From Roseateles_E cavernae (lineage in GTDB: Bacteria; Pseudomonadota; Gammaproteobacteria; Burkholderiales; Burkholderiaceae_C): a DNA stretch of 64,000 nucleotides. Position 1 is the first letter of the stretch; every line of letters begins with the position of its first letter. Positions 1 through 7,740 of the stretch are shown here, one piece after another. The notes under the pieces are model-generated. The model saw nothing but the letters and a program-made list of their open reading frames with translations. It had not been told where the DNA came from and searched no databases. The position numbers and the translations under genes are program-made. The stretch is from assembly GCF_040187885.1 (NCBI RefSeq), contig NZ_JBDPLH010000003.1:496001-560000 (forward strand), in the 5' to 3' direction.

Positions 1-39
1 GGTGCGCATGACAAGAACGAACCGGGGCATCGGAAGTGA
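1..39 (+). CDS. Possible C-terminal tail of YceD/DUF177 protein (partial)
   Basis: Frame 1 is open from the window edge to a TGA at 37-39 and reads GAHDKNEPGHRK. In nearly all proteobacteria the gene directly before rpmF is yceD (DUF177, involved in 23S rRNA accumulation), and its C-terminus is usually short, charged and Lys-rich, which fits this tail. Only twelve residues are visible, so the call rests on gene order rather than on any motif. Frame 2 also stays open to position 70 and cannot be excluded. Confidence 0.35.
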   Translation, partial: GAHDKNEPGHRK

Positions 40-120
40 GCGGAAGCTGGGCAGCGGTAAGCAGGCTTGAACAAGTCTGGCCTGCAAGCCTTCCATCACC
101 GCAGCTCTAGGAGAATTTTC

Positions 121-303
121 ATGGCCGTTCAGCAAAACAAGAAGTCGCCTTCCAAGCGTGGCATGCACCGCTCGCACAATGCTCTGGTCAATCCGGGCAC
201 CGCGATCGAGCCGACCACCGGCGAAGTGCATCTGCGTCACCACATCAGCCCGACCGGCTTCTACCGTGGCCGCAAGGTCCTGAAGACCAAGGCTGACGCC
301 TAA
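121..303 (+). CDS. rpmF: 50S ribosomal protein L32
   Basis: This 60-residue protein begins MAVQQNKKSPSKRGMHRSHN, the typical N-terminus of bacterial L32, a small basic protein of the large ribosomal subunit. The ATG at 121 is preceded by AGGAG at 109-113, which fixes the start; an upstream in-frame start at 67 would add a non-conserved extension. The bacterial C-terminal part containing GEVHLRHHISPTGFYRGRKV is complete. The Cys motif found in some zinc-binding L32 versions is absent, so this is the zinc-independent type. It is the first gene of the classical rpmF-plsX-fab cluster linking ribosome and membrane synthesis. A hairpin follows the stop codon. Confidence 0.97.
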   Translation: MAVQQNKKSPSKRGMHRSHNALVNPGTAIEPTTGEVHLRHHISPTGFYRGRKVLKTKADA

Positions 304-356
304 ATCGGCTTGTGCCGCCGGCCCTGAGCCGCGGCGCCCGAACAGGTGATAAGCGC

Positions 357-390
357 AAAACCCGGCCTGTTCCGTGCAGTGCCGGGTTTT
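357..390 (+). terminator. Hairpin terminator after rpmF
   Basis: A perfect 10-bp inverted repeat pairs 357-366 (AAAACCCGGC) with 381-390 (GCCGGGTTTT) around a 14-nt loop. The T-rich right arm supplies the terminal U residues. It lies 54 nt after the rpmF stop and before plsX, so it probably terminates or attenuates transcription between them. The rest of the 304-512 gap shows no ORF. Confidence 0.65.
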
Positions 391-512
391 GGTGTTGGTG
401 TGTGGCTTTGTCGTCCCGGGTGCACCCGCTTGTCCGCAGGCCTGGGCTCGCGTAAGGTCCGCACATTCGCAGCAAGGGCCTGAGGCCTGCTGTCATACCT
501 CCTCCTGCCTCG

Positions 513-1622
513 ATGTTCCCAATTGATTCAAGCGCTGGTGCGCCCCTTCGCCTGGCCGTCGACTGCATGGGCGGCGACCATGGCCCTTCGGTGACGCTGC
601 CGGCTTGCCGGGCGTTTCTGGACAAGCATCCCGAGGCCGAGTTGCTGCTGGTCGGGCGCCCCGAGGCGCTGGCCGCTGCCGCGCAATGGCCGCGCTGTCA
701 TCTGGTGGCCGCCAGCGAGGTGGTCAGCATGGACGATCCTGTCGAAGTGGCCTTGCGCCGCAAGAAGGATTCGTCGATGCGTGTGGCGATCAACCAGCTC
801 AAGGCTGTTGACGGCGCCGCGCCGCGAGCCCAGGCCTGCGTTTCGGCCGGCAATACCGGCGCCTTGATGGCGGTGGCCCGCTATCTGCTGAAGACGCTGG
901 AGGGCATCGACCGCCCGGCCATCGCCACCGTGATGCCCAACCAGACCGGTCGCTACACGACCGTGCTGGACCTGGGGGCCAATGTCGATTGCACGGCCGA
1001 GCACCTGCTGCAGTTCGCGGTGATGGGCTCGGCCCTGGTGGCGGCGGTCGAGGGTCGCGAAGAGCCGACCGTGGGCCTGCTCAATATCGGCGAAGAGGTG
1101 ATCAAGGGCAGCGAGACGATCAAGCGCGCCGGCGAGTTGCTGCGTCAGGCCGATGCCGCCGGGCAGCTGAACTTCTACGGCAATGTCGAAGGCAATGACA
1201 TCTTCAAGGGTACGACCGATCTGGTGGTCTGCGACGGCTTTGTCGGCAATGTCGCGCTGAAGACGGCCGAGGGTCTGGCGACCATGATCTCGACCATCAT
1301 CAAGGAAGAGTTTGGCCGCAATTGGCTGACGAAGGCGGCTGCAGTGCTGGCGATGCCGGTGCTCAAGCGCTTCAAGGGCCGCGTCGATCATCGCCGCTTC
1401 AACGGCGCGGCGCTGCTGGGCCTGCGCGGCCTGGTGTTCAAGAGCCATGGTTCGGCCGATGCCTACGCCTTCGAGCAGGCCTTGAACCGGGCGTATGATG
1501 CCGCCCGCAACCGGTTGTTGGACCGGGTTCATGATCGCATCATCGCCACGCTGCAGGCCATGCCGGCCGCTGCCCAGGGCGATGCAGGAGACAAGGTGGC
1601 CGACGCCGCCCAAGCCGCATGA
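513..1622 (+). CDS. plsX: Phosphate acyltransferase PlsX
   Basis: The product is 369 residues, a normal PlsX length. PlsX converts acyl-ACP plus phosphate to acyl-phosphate, the substrate of the membrane acyltransferase PlsY in phospholipid synthesis; it is a peripheral membrane enzyme. Visible family motifs are AVDCMGGDHGPS near residues 15-26, SAGNTGALMA near 110, and VVCDGFVGNVALK near 240. The start at 513 has no clear ribosome binding site and adds about a dozen residues before the conserved core; the next conserved position is close behind, so the exact start is uncertain. Its stop overlaps the fabH start by four bases (ATGA), indicating translational coupling. Confidence 0.96.
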   Translation: MFPIDSSAGAPLRLAVDCMGGDHGPSVTLPACRAFLDKHPEAELLLVGRPEALAAAAQWPRCHLVAASEVVSMDDPVEVALRRKKDSSMRVAINQLKAVDGAAPRAQACVSAGNTGALMAVARYLLKTLEGIDRPAIATVMPNQTGRYTTVLDLGANVDCTAEHLLQFAVMGSALVAAVEGREEPTVGLLNIGEEVIKGSETIKRAGELLRQADAAGQLNFYGNVEGNDIFKGTTDLVVCDGFVGNVALKTAEGLATMISTIIKEEFGRNWLTKAAAVLAMPVLKRFKGRVDHRRFNGAALLGLRGLVFKSHGSADAYAFEQALNRAYDAARNRLLDRVHDRIIATLQAMPAAAQGDAGDKVADAAQAA

Positions 1623-2614
1623 CAACTCCCTCATCGAAGCCAAGATTTGCCCGCATTCTCGGCACGGGCAGCTATCTGCCCCCGAAGCGTCTGTCTAATG
1701 CCGATCTGGCGGCCCAGCTGGCACGCGACGGCATCGAGACTTCCAATGAATGGATCGTCGAACGCACCGGCATCCATGCGCGGCACTTTGCCGACGACGG
1801 TGTGGCGGCCAGCGACCTGGCCCTGCCGGCCGCCCGTGCGGCGCTGGAGTCGGCCGGTGTGGCTGCCGACGAGATCGACCTGATCATCGTCGCGACCTCG
1901 ACGCCGGACATGGTATTCCCGTCCACCGCCGCCCTGCTGCAGCACAAGCTGGGTGTGGCCGGCTGCGCCGCTTTCGATGTGCAGGCCGTCTGCTCGGGCT
2001 TTGTCTATGCGCTGACGGTGGCCGACTCGATGATCAAGACCGGTGCTGCAGCCAAGGCCCTGGTCATCGGCGCCGAGGTGTTCTCGCGCATCCTCGATTT
2101 CAAGGACCGCACGACCTGCGTGCTGTTTGGCGACGGCGCGGGTGCCGTGGTGCTGGGCGCCAGCGACGAGCCGGGCATCCTGGCGTCGGAGCTGCACGCC
2201 GATGGCCGCCATGCCGGCATCCTGTGCGTGCCGGGCACCGTGGCCGGTGGCCAGGTGCTGGGCGATCCGCTGCTGAAGATGGACGGCCAGGCGGTGTTCA
2301 AGCTGGCCGTGGGCGTGTTGGAGAAGGTGGCGCGCTCGGTGCTGGAGAAGGCCGGCCGCAGCGAGGCCGACATCGATTGGCTGATCCCGCACCAGGCCAA
2401 TATCCGCATCATGCAGGGCACGGCCAAGAAGCTGAAGATGCCGCTGGACAAGCTGATCGTCACCGTCGACGAGCACGGCAACACCTCGGCCGCCTCGATT
2501 CCGCTGGCGCTCGATGTGGCGGTGCGCGGTGGCAAGGTCAAACGCGGCGACACCGTGATGCTGGAAGGTGTGGGCGGCGGCTTCACCTGGGGCGCGGTGC
2601 TGCTGGATTTCTGA
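1619..2614 (+). CDS. fabH: 3-oxoacyl-ACP synthase III (KAS III)
   Basis: The protein has 331 residues. It condenses acetyl-CoA with malonyl-ACP to start type II fatty-acid synthesis in the cytosol. The thiolase-fold triad is complete: Cys125 in the context QAVCSGFVYAL, His258 in LIPHQANIRI and Asn288 in DEHGNTSAASIP. The N-terminal ILGTGSYLPP and the ERTGI segment are also typical of FabH. The start overlaps the plsX stop as ATGA, and fabD follows after 22 nt, so the gene sits inside a tight operon. No anomalies are visible. Confidence 0.97.
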   Translation: MTTPSSKPRFARILGTGSYLPPKRLSNADLAAQLARDGIETSNEWIVERTGIHARHFADDGVAASDLALPAARAALESAGVAADEIDLIIVATSTPDMVFPSTAALLQHKLGVAGCAAFDVQAVCSGFVYALTVADSMIKTGAAAKALVIGAEVFSRILDFKDRTTCVLFGDGAGAVVLGASDEPGILASELHADGRHAGILCVPGTVAGGQVLGDPLLKMDGQAVFKLAVGVLEKVARSVLEKAGRSEADIDWLIPHQANIRIMQGTAKKLKMPLDKLIVTVDEHGNTSAASIPLALDVAVRGGKVKRGDTVMLEGVGGGFTWGAVLLDF

Positions 2615-2636
2615 CGAGAGAAGAAACAAGACTGCT

Positions 2637-3578
2637 ATGAGCGCAAAGTTTGCATTCGTGTTCCCGGGCCAGGGCTCGCAAGCCGTCGGCATGCTGGACG
2701 CCTGGGGTGACCATCCTGAGGTGCTTCGCACGCTGGCCGAGGCTTCGGCTGCGCTGGGCGAGGACATCGGCGCCCTGATCAAGGCCGGCCCGAAGGAACA
2801 GCTGGACCTGACGACCAACACCCAGCCGGTGATGTTGACCGCCGGCATTGCCTGCTACCGCGCCTGGATTGCCGAGACCGGCCTGCTGCCCGCCGCGGCC
2901 GCCGGGCATTCGCTGGGCGAGTACACCGCCCTGGTGGCCTCCGGTGCCCTGAGTCTGGCCGATGCGCTGCCGCTGGTGCGCTTCCGTGCCCGGGCCATGC
3001 AGGAAGCCGTGCCGGTGGGCGTCGGCGCGATGTACGCCATCCTGGGCCTGGACGGCGAGGCCGTGCGCGCCGGCTGCCTGCAGGTGGCGGCCGAGACCGG
3101 CGAGGTGATCGAGGCGGTGAACTTCAACGACCCCAAGCAAACGGTGATTGCCGGCAGCAAGGCCGGTGCCGAGAAGGCCGCCGAGGCGCTGAAGGCGCTG
3201 GGGGCCAAGCGCGCGCTGCCGCTGCCGGTGTCGGCACCCTTCCACTCCAGCCTGATGAAGCCGGCGGCCGAGCGCCTGCGCGAGCAGCTGGCCGCAGTGA
3301 ATTTCTTGCCCCAAGCCTTCCCGGTGATCAACAACATCGATGTGGCCGTCACCGACAGCGCCGATGCGCTGCGTGATGCGCTGTACCGCCAGGCCTTCGG
3401 CCCGGTGCGCTGGGTCGAGGTGGTGCAGGCGCTGAAGGCGCGCGGCCTGAACACCCTGATCGAATGCGGCCCCGGCAAGGTGCTGGCCGGCATGGCCAAG
3501 CGTATCGATGCCGACATCATCAGCACCACGGTGCTGGACCCGGCCTCGCTGGCCGAAGCCAAGAATCTGCTGTCCTGA
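2637..3578 (+). CDS. fabD: Malonyl-CoA:ACP transacylase
   Basis: The protein has 313 residues from the ATG at 2637, which is preceded by a GAGAGAAGAAA purine-rich site; the longer frame from 2568 lies inside fabH and is discarded. FabD transfers malonyl groups from CoA to acyl carrier protein, supplying the extender unit for elongation. Family signatures are FPGQGSQ at residues 9-15, the nucleophile elbow GHSLGEY with Ser92, and His203 in VSAPFHSSLM. It lies between fabH and fabG as in other proteobacteria, with 4 nt between its stop and the fabG start. Confidence 0.97.
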   Translation: MSAKFAFVFPGQGSQAVGMLDAWGDHPEVLRTLAEASAALGEDIGALIKAGPKEQLDLTTNTQPVMLTAGIACYRAWIAETGLLPAAAAGHSLGEYTALVASGALSLADALPLVRFRARAMQEAVPVGVGAMYAILGLDGEAVRAGCLQVAAETGEVIEAVNFNDPKQTVIAGSKAGAEKAAEALKALGAKRALPLPVSAPFHSSLMKPAAERLREQLAAVNFLPQAFPVINNIDVAVTDSADALRDALYRQAFGPVRWVEVVQALKARGLNTLIECGPGKVLAGMAKRIDADIISTTVLDPASLAEAKNLLS

Positions 3579-3582
3579 ACCC

Positions 3583-4320
3583 ATGAGCGATACCCGACAA
3601 ACAGCCCTGGTCACCGGCGCCAGCCGCGGCATCGGCCGCGCGATTGCGCTGCATCTGGCGAGCCAAGGCTTCACCGTGATCGGCACGGCCACCAGCGAAG
3701 CCGGCGCCGCCGCCATCGGCGAAGCCCTGGCGCCGCTGGGCGGTCGCGGCCTGGTGCTGAACGTCAATGATGCGGCCGCCTGCGAGGCGGCGGTCGATGC
3801 CATCGTCAAGACCGATGGTGGCCTGCAGGTGCTGGTCAACAATGCCGGCATCACCCGCGACACCTTGTCCATGCGCATGAAGGACGAGGACTGGGACGCG
3901 GTGCTGGACACCAACTTGAAAGCCGTGTTCCGCATGAGCCGCGCGGTGATGCGCACCATGATGAAGCAGCGCTATGGCCGCATCATCAACATCACCTCGG
4001 TGGTCGGCGCATCCGGCAATGCCGGCCAGGCCAATTACGCGGCGGCCAAGGCCGGCGTTGCGGGCATGACCCGTTCGCTGGCCCGCGAACTGGGCAGCCG
4101 TGGCATCACCGTCAACTGCGTGGCGCCCGGTTTCATCGCCACCGACATGACCGAAGTCCTGCCCGAGGCACAGAAAGCCGCGCTGCTGGCGCAGATCCCG
4201 GTGGGGCGCCTGGGCGCACCCGAGGAGATCGCCGCCGCCGTCGCATTTCTGGCCTCGGCCCAAGCCGCCTACATTACCGGCAGCGAACTGCATGTCAACG
4301 GAGGCATGTTCATGAATTGA
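3583..4320 (+). CDS. fabG: 3-oxoacyl-ACP reductase
   Basis: The protein has 245 residues and is a classical short-chain dehydrogenase. FabG reduces 3-oxoacyl-ACP to 3-hydroxyacyl-ACP with NADPH. The cofactor motif TGASRGIG is at residues 11-18, NNAG at 86-89, and the catalytic set is Ser139 (NITSVVG), Tyr152 and Lys156 (NYAAAK). The ATG at 3583 follows the fabD stop by 4 nt; an upstream frame extension lies within fabD. The C-terminus GSELHVNGGMFMN is characteristic of FabG. A 9-bp hairpin begins immediately after the stop codon and separates this gene from acpP. Confidence 0.97.
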   Translation: MSDTRQTALVTGASRGIGRAIALHLASQGFTVIGTATSEAGAAAIGEALAPLGGRGLVLNVNDAAACEAAVDAIVKTDGGLQVLVNNAGITRDTLSMRMKDEDWDAVLDTNLKAVFRMSRAVMRTMMKQRYGRIINITSVVGASGNAGQANYAAAKAGVAGMTRSLARELGSRGITVNCVAPGFIATDMTEVLPEAQKAALLAQIPVGRLGAPEEIAAAVAFLASAQAAYITGSELHVNGGMFMN

Positions 4321-4343
4321 GGTGGGTGTTTCAGACACCCACC
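4321..4343 (+). terminator. Hairpin between fabG and acpP (attenuator-like)
   Basis: A perfect 9-bp inverted repeat (GGTGGGTGT 4321-4329, ACACCCACC 4335-4343) with a 5-nt loop starts at the base after the fabG stop. No T-run follows, so it may be a weak terminator, an attenuator or an mRNA 3' stabiliser rather than a classical terminator. It could help set the much higher expression expected for acpP. Confidence 0.45.
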
Positions 4344-4392
4344 CACCGGATTTGCCCGGCCGGTGAAGGACCGCTGGACGTGATGTCTTGCC

Positions 4393-4427
4393 TTGACTTA
4401 GGCGCGTCACCCTAGAGGCCTTAGAAT
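4393..4427 (+). promoter_or_regulatory. Candidate acpP promoter
   Basis: TTGACT (4393-4398) and TAGAAT (4422-4427) each match the sigma-70 boxes with one mismatch, but the 23-nt spacing is too long for a standard promoter. One of the two boxes may pair with a poorer partner. acpP commonly has its own promoter in other proteobacteria, which makes a start here plausible but unproven. Confidence 0.3.
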
Positions 4428-4464
4428 CCCGGGCTGTTCCTAGCAAACCCCTCCTGGAGGAGTC

Positions 4465-4704
4465 ATGAGCGATATCGAAGCACGTGTCAAGAAAATCATC
4501 GCCGAGCAACTCGGCGTGCCTGAGTCCGATGTGTCCAACGAGAAGGCCTTTGTGGCCGACCTGGGCGCTGACTCGCTCGACACCGTGGAATTGGTGATGG
4601 CCCTCGAAGACGAGTTCGGCATCGAAATCCCCGATGAAGAAGCCGAGAAGATCACCACCGTGCAGCTGGCGATCGACTACGCCGTCAAGCACCAGAAGGC
4701 CTGA
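4465..4704 (+). CDS. acpP: Acyl carrier protein
   Basis: The 79-residue acidic protein carries growing acyl chains on a phosphopantetheine attached to Ser37 in the motif GADSLDTVEL. Its sequence MSDIEARVKKIIAEQLG is typical of proteobacterial AcpP. A strong site GGAGGA at 4456-4461 precedes the ATG. The gene follows fabG and precedes fabF, the universal order. The holo-ACP synthase that modifies it is encoded at 16273 in the same window. Confidence 0.98.
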   Translation: MSDIEARVKKIIAEQLGVPESDVSNEKAFVADLGADSLDTVELVMALEDEFGIEIPDEEAEKITTVQLAIDYAVKHQKA

Positions 4705-4745
4705 GCCTCGCGCTCTGGCATTTCCTTAACTGATCCCCGTACCGC

Positions 4746-5990
4746 ATGAGCCGTCGTCGTGTCGTTGTTACCGGACTTGGTCTGATCAGCCCCGTGGGCA
4801 ACACGGTGGCTGAAGGCTGGGCCAATATCCTGGCCGGCCAGTCCGGCATTGACCGCATCACCCGTTTCGATGCCTCGACCTTTGCCTGCCAGTTCGCTGG
4901 CGAGGTGAAGGGCTTCAATGTCGGAGACTACATCTCCAGCAAGGAAGCGCGGACGATGGACACCTTCATCCATTACGGATTGGCGGCGTCCATACAGGCG
5001 GTGCAGGACGCGGGCCTGCCCACGGGCGATCAGTTGACGGAAGAGCAGGCCGAGCGTATCGGCGTGCTGGTGGGCTCCGGTATCGGTGGCCTGCCGATGA
5101 TTGAAGAGACCCACGCGGAATTGACGAATCGCGGCCCGCGCCGCATTTCGCCGTTCTTCGTGCCGGCCTCCATCATCAATATGATTTCCGGCCATGTCTC
5201 GATCAAGTTCGGCTTCCAAGGCCCGAATCTGGCGATCGTGACGGCCTGCACCACCGGCCTGCACGCCATCGGCGAGGCCGGCCGGCTGATCGAATACGGC
5301 GATGCCGACGTGATGATCGCCGGCGGTGCCGAATCTACCGTGTCGCCGCTGGGCGTCGGTGGCTTCGCCGCAGCGCGCGCGCTGTCGACCCGCAACGACG
5401 ACCCGAAGACCGCGTCCCGCCCCTGGGACAAGGATAGAGACGGCTTTGTGTTGGGCGAGGGCGGCGGTGTGCTGGTGCTCGAAGAGTATGAGCATGCCAA
5501 GAAGCGCGGCGCCAAGATCTACTGCGAGCTGGCTGGCTTCGGCATGGGTGCGGACGCGTATCACATGACCGCGCCGAATGTGGACGGCCCCAAGCGCTCG
5601 ATGCGGGCGGCCCTGCGCAACGCCGGACTCAACCCCGATCAGATCCAGTACATGAATGCCCACGGCACCTCGACGCCGCTGGGCGATGTGAACGAGACGA
5701 ATGCCATCAAGCTGGCCTTCGGCGATCATGCCAAGCAGATGGTGATCAGCTCGACCAAGTCCATGACCGGCCATCTGCTGGGCGGGGCCGGGGGCATCGA
5801 GTCGGTGTTCACCGCCCTGGCCGTGCACAACCAGGTGGCACCGCCCACCATCAATATTTTCAACCAGGATCCCGAGTGCGACCTGGACTACTGCGCCAAT
5901 GAGGCGCGGCCGATGAAGATCGACTACGCCGCGAAGAACAACTTCGGCTTCGGCGGCACCAACGGCACGCTGATCTTCAAGCGCGTCTGA
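4746..5990 (+). CDS. fabF: 3-oxoacyl-ACP synthase II (KAS II)
   Basis: The protein has 414 residues, the usual FabF length. It elongates acyl-ACP with malonyl-ACP and controls the temperature-dependent unsaturated fatty acid balance. The Cys-His-His active site is complete: Cys168 in VTACTTGLHA, His306 in NAHGTSTPLGD and His343 in MTGHLLGGAGG. The C-terminal NNFGFGGTNG loop is present. It is the last fatty-acid gene of the cluster; a small membrane-protein gene starts 10 nt after its stop, which suggests read-through into the sigma-E module. Confidence 0.97.
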   Translation: MSRRRVVVTGLGLISPVGNTVAEGWANILAGQSGIDRITRFDASTFACQFAGEVKGFNVGDYISSKEARTMDTFIHYGLAASIQAVQDAGLPTGDQLTEEQAERIGVLVGSGIGGLPMIEETHAELTNRGPRRISPFFVPASIINMISGHVSIKFGFQGPNLAIVTACTTGLHAIGEAGRLIEYGDADVMIAGGAESTVSPLGVGGFAAARALSTRNDDPKTASRPWDKDRDGFVLGEGGGVLVLEEYEHAKKRGAKIYCELAGFGMGADAYHMTAPNVDGPKRSMRAALRNAGLNPDQIQYMNAHGTSTPLGDVNETNAIKLAFGDHAKQMVISSTKSMTGHLLGGAGGIESVFTALAVHNQVAPPTINIFNQDPECDLDYCANEARPMKIDYAAKNNFGFGGTNGTLIFKRV

Positions 5991-6000
5991 GGCCGGGGCC

Positions 6001-6453
6001 ATGCCGGCCCAGCGCCAGGCGAGCGCATTCCAGATCACCGTCGGGCCCGATCGGGCCTGGTGTGTATTGATGGCCGCGCTGGCGGTGCTGGCCGGCGGCG
6101 CCTTGCTGGCCGCGCTGATGAGCCAGTCCGGGCTGGGCTTGCCCGCCATTCCTCGGCTGGGCTGGCTCCTGTTCGGCGCGCTGCTGCTGCCCGGTGCCGG
6201 CTGGCTGGGCTGGCGATGCGGCCGCACACGACCCGCGAACTTGCGCTGGGACGCCCAGCAATGGTGGCTTGACGAGACGCCGGTGCGCCCCCGGGTGGTG
6301 ATCGATCTGGGAGCCTGGCTGCTGCTGCGCCTGGCCTTGCGCTCGCGCCTGCCTTGCTACCTGCCGCTGGCGCGCACGAGTTGTGCCGCGCAATGGCCCC
6401 AGCTGCGGGCGACTCTCTACTCGGCGCGCACCGCCCCGAGTCCCGAACCATGA
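6001..6453 (+). CDS. Small membrane protein, YgfX/CptA-like (tentative)
   Basis: The product is 150 residues with two hydrophobic stretches near residues 22-40 and 52-70, followed by a Trp/Arg-rich soluble tail. The layout (short N-terminus, two-helix hairpin, compact C-terminal domain) resembles YgfX-type inner-membrane proteins, but no diagnostic motif allows a firm assignment. The gene lies 10 nt after fabF, and its TGA overlaps the rpoE ATG (ATGA at 6450-6453), so it is translationally coupled to the sigma factor. A role in envelope homeostasis is inference from position only. Confidence 0.75.
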   Translation: MPAQRQASAFQITVGPDRAWCVLMAALAVLAGGALLAALMSQSGLGLPAIPRLGWLLFGALLLPGAGWLGWRCGRTRPANLRWDAQQWWLDETPVRPRVVIDLGAWLLLRLALRSRLPCYLPLARTSCAAQWPQLRATLYSARTAPSPEP

Positions 6454-7058
6454 ACGAGCCGGATCCCGACCGGCTGCTGGTCGAGCGCGTCCAGCGCGGC
6501 GACGTCGAGGCCTTCGAGATGCTGGTGCTCAAGTATCAGCGGCGCATCGAACGCCTGATCGCGCGCATGGTGCGCGATGTCGATCTGGTGGCCGATATCG
6601 CGCAGGAGACTTTTCTGCGTGCCTACCGCGCCCTGCCGGGTTTTCGGGGGGAGAGCGCCTTCTACACCTGGCTGCACCGCATCGCGGTCAATAGTGCGAA
6701 GAAAGCCCTGGTCCAGCTCCGGCGCGACCCGCTGCTCAGCGAGGCATCCCTCAAGTCGGGGGATGAGGACGAGGAAACTTTTGCCGTCGACAGCGTACTA
6801 AGTGATGGCGCAACGCCCGAGTCGCTGCTGTCCAGCAAGGAGTTGGGCGTGGCGGTGAATGCGGCCGTCGATGCGCTGCCGGACGAATTCCGGCAAGCCT
6901 TGCTGCTGCGCGAGGTCGAAGGCCTGAGCTATGACGAGATCGCGAGCCTGATGGGCTGCCCGGCGGGCACGGTCAGATCGCGCATCTACCGGGCCCGCGA
7001 GGCGGTCGCCGTGCGGCTGCGGCCGCTGCTGGGCACTCGCGAGGGCGAGCGCTGGTGA
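6450..7058 (+). CDS. rpoE: RNA polymerase sigma-E factor
   Basis: The protein is 202 residues from the ATG at 6450, which overlaps the upstream stop; an extension to 6354 would run inside the previous gene. Region 2 (DIAQETFLRAYRALPGFRGE and TWLHRIAVNSAKK) and region 4 (LREVEGLSYDEIASLMGCP with VRSRIYRAREAV) are complete and of the RpoE type of ECF factor. RpoE directs the envelope-stress response and is held at the membrane by RseA. The downstream rseA and mucD genes complete the classic regulatory module. No clear GAACTT/TCTGA autoregulatory promoter could be placed upstream. Confidence 0.95.
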   Translation: MNEPDPDRLLVERVQRGDVEAFEMLVLKYQRRIERLIARMVRDVDLVADIAQETFLRAYRALPGFRGESAFYTWLHRIAVNSAKKALVQLRRDPLLSEASLKSGDEDEETFAVDSVLSDGATPESLLSSKELGVAVNAAVDALPDEFRQALLLREVEGLSYDEIASLMGCPAGTVRSRIYRAREAVAVRLRPLLGTREGERW

Positions 7059-7059
7059 A

Positions 7060-7617
7060 ATGAGCTTGAAGATGGAGTGTGCGATGCGAAGTTCCGAACC
7101 CCGGCCTGAGAGTCTGAGCCTGCTCGGTCCGGCCCTGTCGGCGCTGGCCGATGGCGAGGCCGATGCCGCCGAGGCCAGCGCGCTGCTGCGCGCCTGGCCC
7201 GAGCAAGGCTTGCGCGAGCAATGGCAGACCTATCAGCTGATCGGGGACAGTCTGCGCTCGGCCGAACTGGCGCATGAGATGGGCCGTGGCCAGGACCTGC
7301 TGGCCCGCTTGCGGCCGCAGCTGCTGGCCGAGCCGCGCATCGTTGCACCGCAGGCCCGGGTGCAGCGCTGGCTGGCGCCCGCGGCCGTGGCCGCCGGCTT
7401 CGTTGCCTTGGCGGCCGGCCTGACGAGCCTGCCGGTGTTTCTTCCTTCGCCACCGACCGAGGTCCTGGCGGCCGCGCCATCCGCCAGGCCAGCGCTGGTG
7501 CCGGCACCGGCCCTGTCTTTTGCTCAATCGGCCGGGCTTGCCGGCGATGCGCTGCTGATGGAGCTGCCGCCCGAGCCGGCTGTGACTAAAGACAATGGTC
7601 CCGCGCCGCAGCCATAG
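7060..7617 (+). CDS. rseA: Sigma-E factor negative regulatory protein RseA
   Basis: The protein is up to 185 residues. The N-terminal anti-sigma domain contains LSALADGEADAAEASALLRAW near residues 27-46 and the WQTYQLIGDSLRS helix, typical of RseA; a single hydrophobic segment at about 105-127 would anchor it in the inner membrane with a short periplasmic tail. It sequesters RpoE until proteolysis releases it. The ATG at 7060 lies one base after the rpoE stop. In-frame ATGs at 7072 and 7084 are alternatives, and the last has a GGAG at 7074-7077, so the true N-terminus may be eight residues shorter. No rseB is present between rseA and mucD. Confidence 0.9.
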   Translation: MSLKMECAMRSSEPRPESLSLLGPALSALADGEADAAEASALLRAWPEQGLREQWQTYQLIGDSLRSAELAHEMGRGQDLLARLRPQLLAEPRIVAPQARVQRWLAPAAVAAGFVALAAGLTSLPVFLPSPPTEVLAAAPSARPALVPAPALSFAQSAGLAGDALLMELPPEPAVTKDNGPAPQP

Positions 7618-7740
7618 TGGCCTGACCCGAGTGGCCTGACAAAAGCCGCCGTCTTGCGGCAAGATCGCCAAAACCTCGACCAAGCGACCGAGCAGCGCTT
7701 GTGTCATCCTCACCCGTCCGAAAGCCCACCCTTCCTCATC

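Noticed and set aside
6237..6263. GAACTT as a sigma-E autoregulatory promoter for rpoE
   Set aside because: No TCTGA-type -10 sequence lies at the required distance, and the site is inside another gene.
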